Shown: one piece after another, positions 15,470 to 16,831 of the stretch
Layout: each line of letters begins with the position of its first letter
How positions within the stretch are numbered: position 1 is the stretch's first letter
DNA from: an uncultured Clostridia bacterium
Lineage (GTDB): Bacteria > Bacillota > Clostridia > TANB77 > CAG-508
DNA: 16,831 nucleotides
Assembly (NCBI GenBank): GCA_947627785.1
Contig: CANQXC010000008.1
Span: 1-16,831 of the forward strand
Direction: 5' to 3'
Notes under the pieces: model-generated
What the model was told of the DNA's origin: nothing
Database searches by the model: none
Seen by the model: only the letters and a program-made list of their open reading frames with translations
Position numbers and translations under genes: made by a program

Positions 15470-15477
15470 GGGTTCTT

Positions 15478-15515
15478 ATAAACCATATTTATATAATACT
15501 TTTTTTATGGTTTAT
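15478..15515. promoter_or_regulatory. Dyad operator across the srtB promoter
   Basis: ATAAACCATA (15478-15487) and its perfect complement TATGGTTTAT (15506-15515), 18 nt apart. One arm lies in the -35/-10 spacer next to the -35 box and the other at the predicted start site, with the -10 box between. That placement suits a repressor that blocks RNA polymerase. The regulator is not identified. Confidence 0.5.
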
Positions 15516-15521
15516 TGTCAA
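15493..15521 (-). promoter_or_regulatory. Sigma-A-like promoter of srtB
   Basis: Minus strand TTGACA (15521-15516), exactly 17 nt, then TATTAT (15498-15493): consensus -35 and one mismatch in -10. The predicted start is near 15486, giving a leader of about 115 nt before srtB. Confidence 0.72.
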
Positions 15522-15527
15522 TATCAT

Positions 15528-15554
15528 TACTGTATTTACTGTATTTACTGTATT
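15528..15554. repeat. Three 9-bp repeats upstream of the srtB promoter
   Basis: TACTGTATT three times without spacing (AATACAGTA on the minus strand), ending 6 nt from the -35 box. The 9-bp period is close to one helical turn, so an activator site is possible. AATATCA (15520-15526) and TGATATT, just outside the array on its far side, are also complementary. Confidence 0.6.
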
Positions 15555-15571
15555 AAATGTTGATATTACTT

Positions 15572-15610
15572 ATATTTAAAATAGGAGATTAGATTTTATC
15601 CTAATCTCCT
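15572..15610 (-). terminator. Terminator of the BIG_2/CnaB surface protein gene
   Basis: Minus strand AGGAGATTAG (15610-15601), 8-nt loop, CTAATCTCCT (15592-15583), then ATTTTAAATAT. Perfect 10-bp stem beginning 11 nt after the stop codon. Confidence 0.88.
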
Positions 15611-15621
15611 AAAAATATTAT

Positions 15622-16830
15622 CTATTTACTTCTTTTTCCATTTACATTCTTCTTGCGAATAATAAATATTATTGCAACTAATGAGATAACCATAACAACT
15701 GCAAATATTTCTATTGCTATATCTGATGTATTTGGAACACCAGAATTATTATTATCATTTCCTTGTTGATTTGTATTATCTGGTTTTGTTATTGGATTTT
15801 CTGGTTGTTCTGGAACATCTGGTGTATCTGGTGTGTCTGGTATATCTGGTGTATCTGGATTATCTGGCTGAGTTGGGTTCTGTGGATTAGATGGTTTTGG
15901 TTCATCTGGTTCTTTATTTTCATGTTTTGTCTTAAACTCTTCGTATTGTTCTTCTATAGTCTTTCCCTCTGCTGTTGTAAATTCCCCAGCTAATCCAATT
16001 CTTGCAAGAACGTTAGCACTATTTCCATCATTTACAACATTTACAAATACAAGAGTATCAGTAAATTCTTCTTCATCCACGTTTATAAGTTCAACTTTAC
16101 CTTCTACAACTCTGAAGATATAATTTTCAATAATTTTTTCAATTAAGATATCATTTCCATCTAAATCCTTTACTGGAATATGTACTTCAGAAATTGTATA
16201 TTCTCCATCTGGAAGGTCTTCAAATTTAAACATACCATAAGTTGCAACACCTTCGCTAATTAGAGTATCACCTTGCATTAATCTTAGTGTTACTCCAGGC
16301 ATAAAGTTTCCATTTTGATCAATTGTATAAACAGTTAAAGCACCTTTTGAAGGTACTACAGTTACATTTAAAGTTTCGGTGATTCCTGAACCATCTGCTG
16401 CAGTTGCTGTAATTGTAACGTCAGTTTCTTCTGTAACATCACTTGCTTTAATTGTTACTGTATAATTTCCTTCACCATCATCAGTTACATCAAGTGTGAC
16501 AACATCTGAATCTGCTTTCCATGTTAGTTCTTTATTAGTTGCTGTGCTAGGTGATACAGTAGCTGTTATAGTTGCTTCTTCTCCACCTTTTACAACTAAA
16601 TCTTTTTCACTTAATTCAATTTCCTCAACTGGAACACTTAGAACTTCTACTATGCAATCTTTGTGAACAGTTGGGTCACTTACTGAGCTTACTCTAATTG
16701 TAGCTGTTCCTGTTGCTACTGCTACTACTTTACCATTTTGGTCAACTGTAGCAATATCTCCATTTAATGATTCCCATTTTACTGTTTTATCTGTTGCATC
16801 TTCTGGTAAAACTGTTGCTGTTAACTCATG
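15622..16830 (-). CDS. BIG_2/CnaB surface protein with VPNTS sorting signal, 5' end missing
   Basis: C-terminal 402 residues of a larger cell-wall protein; the frame has no stop up to the window edge, so the ATG at 16302 is internal. Visible domains: an almost complete bacterial Ig-like BIG_2 (PEDATDKTVKWES to GTATIRVS, residues 9-50), a second Ig-like domain (about 66-158, SPSTATNKELTWKADSD), then a CnaB/SpaA-like domain (about 163-225, with FEDLPDGEYTISEV). A Pro/Asp/Thr linker follows (DNPDTPDIPDTPDTPDVPEQ), then VPNTS at 365-369, a hydrophobic helix and a strongly basic end (RKKNVNGKRSK). The signal has Ser in place of the usual Gly. The first strand of the CnaB-like domain lacks the usual isopeptide Lys. 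BIG_2 proteins act in adhesion or as surface-layer parts; the specific role is not visible. Confidence 0.85.
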   Translation of the reverse strand, partial: HELTATVLPEDATDKTVKWESLNGDIATVDQNGKVVAVATGTATIRVSSVSDPTVHKDCIVEVLSVPVEEIELSEKDLVVKGGEEATITATVSPSTATNKELTWKADSDVVTLDVTDDGEGNYTVTIKASDVTEETDVTITATAADGSGITETLNVTVVPSKGALTVYTIDQNGNFMPGVTLRLMQGDTLISEGVATYGMFKFEDLPDGEYTISEVHIPVKDLDGNDILIEKIIENYIFRVVEGKVELINVDEEEFTDTLVFVNVVNDGNSANVLARIGLAGEFTTAEGKTIEEQYEEFKTKHENKEPDEPKPSNPQNPTQPDNPDTPDIPDTPDTPDVPEQPENPITKPDNTNQQGNDNNNSGVPNTSDIAIEIFAVVMVISLVAIIFIIRKKNVNGKRSK

Positions 16831-16831
16831 T

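Noticed and set aside
15528..15554. CRISPR-like array
   Set aside because: Three 9-bp units directly adjacent, without spacers and without cas genes.
16300..16302. ATG as the start of the VPNTS protein
   Set aside because: The frame stays open upstream to the window edge and encodes two Ig-like domains and the first strand of the CnaB-like domain; the Met is internal.

Overview
The window is a strongly A+T-rich stretch in which every gene I can support reads on the minus strand, so transcription runs from high to low coordinates. Spore genes (yqfC, yqfD), a PdaA-type deacetylase, a SpoIIP-type domain, a class B sortase with sortase-anchored proteins, GGAGG-type ribosome binding sites and the standard code point to a low-GC, endospore-forming member of the Firmicutes, most likely Clostridia. 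I cannot name a species.

Layout in transcription order. (1) 16831-15622: 3' part of a large surface protein with Ig-like (BIG_2) domains, a CnaB-like domain, a Pro/Asp linker and a VPNTS sorting signal, closed by a hairpin terminator. (2) 15621-13362: a regulatory region (sigma-A-like promoter, a dyad across the promoter, three 9-bp repeats, a GC-rich leader hairpin), then a class B sortase and a secreted IPNTG protein with an EPEK repeat stalk. A 47-48 bp sequence occurs in inverted orientation on both sides of this pair. (3) 13218-10150: a 1022-residue protein joining an O-antigen-ligase/polymerase-like membrane domain (Wzy_C) to a C-terminal SpoIIP peptidoglycan-hydrolase domain. This is the most unusual object in the window. 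(4) 10010-9192: a PdaA-like polysaccharide deacetylase. (5) 8983-8255: a small secreted IPNTG protein. (6) 8072-1248: a carbon-metabolism operon, galK-coaW-glgP-pyk, followed directly by a membrane zinc peptidase. (7) 1042-1: yqfC and a truncated yqfD.

The right half (about 8.2-16.8 kb) reads as a cell-envelope island: a sortase, three candidate substrates, a peptidoglycan deacetylase, and one protein that could both handle lipid-linked glycans and cut peptidoglycan. The left half is core metabolism: galactose phosphorylation, glycogen/maltodextrin phosphorolysis, the last step of glycolysis, and the first step of CoA synthesis. Strong hairpins separate most units, so the transcription units can be read from the sequence. 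Galactose-pathway partners (galT, galE) and a SpoIID partner are not in the window.
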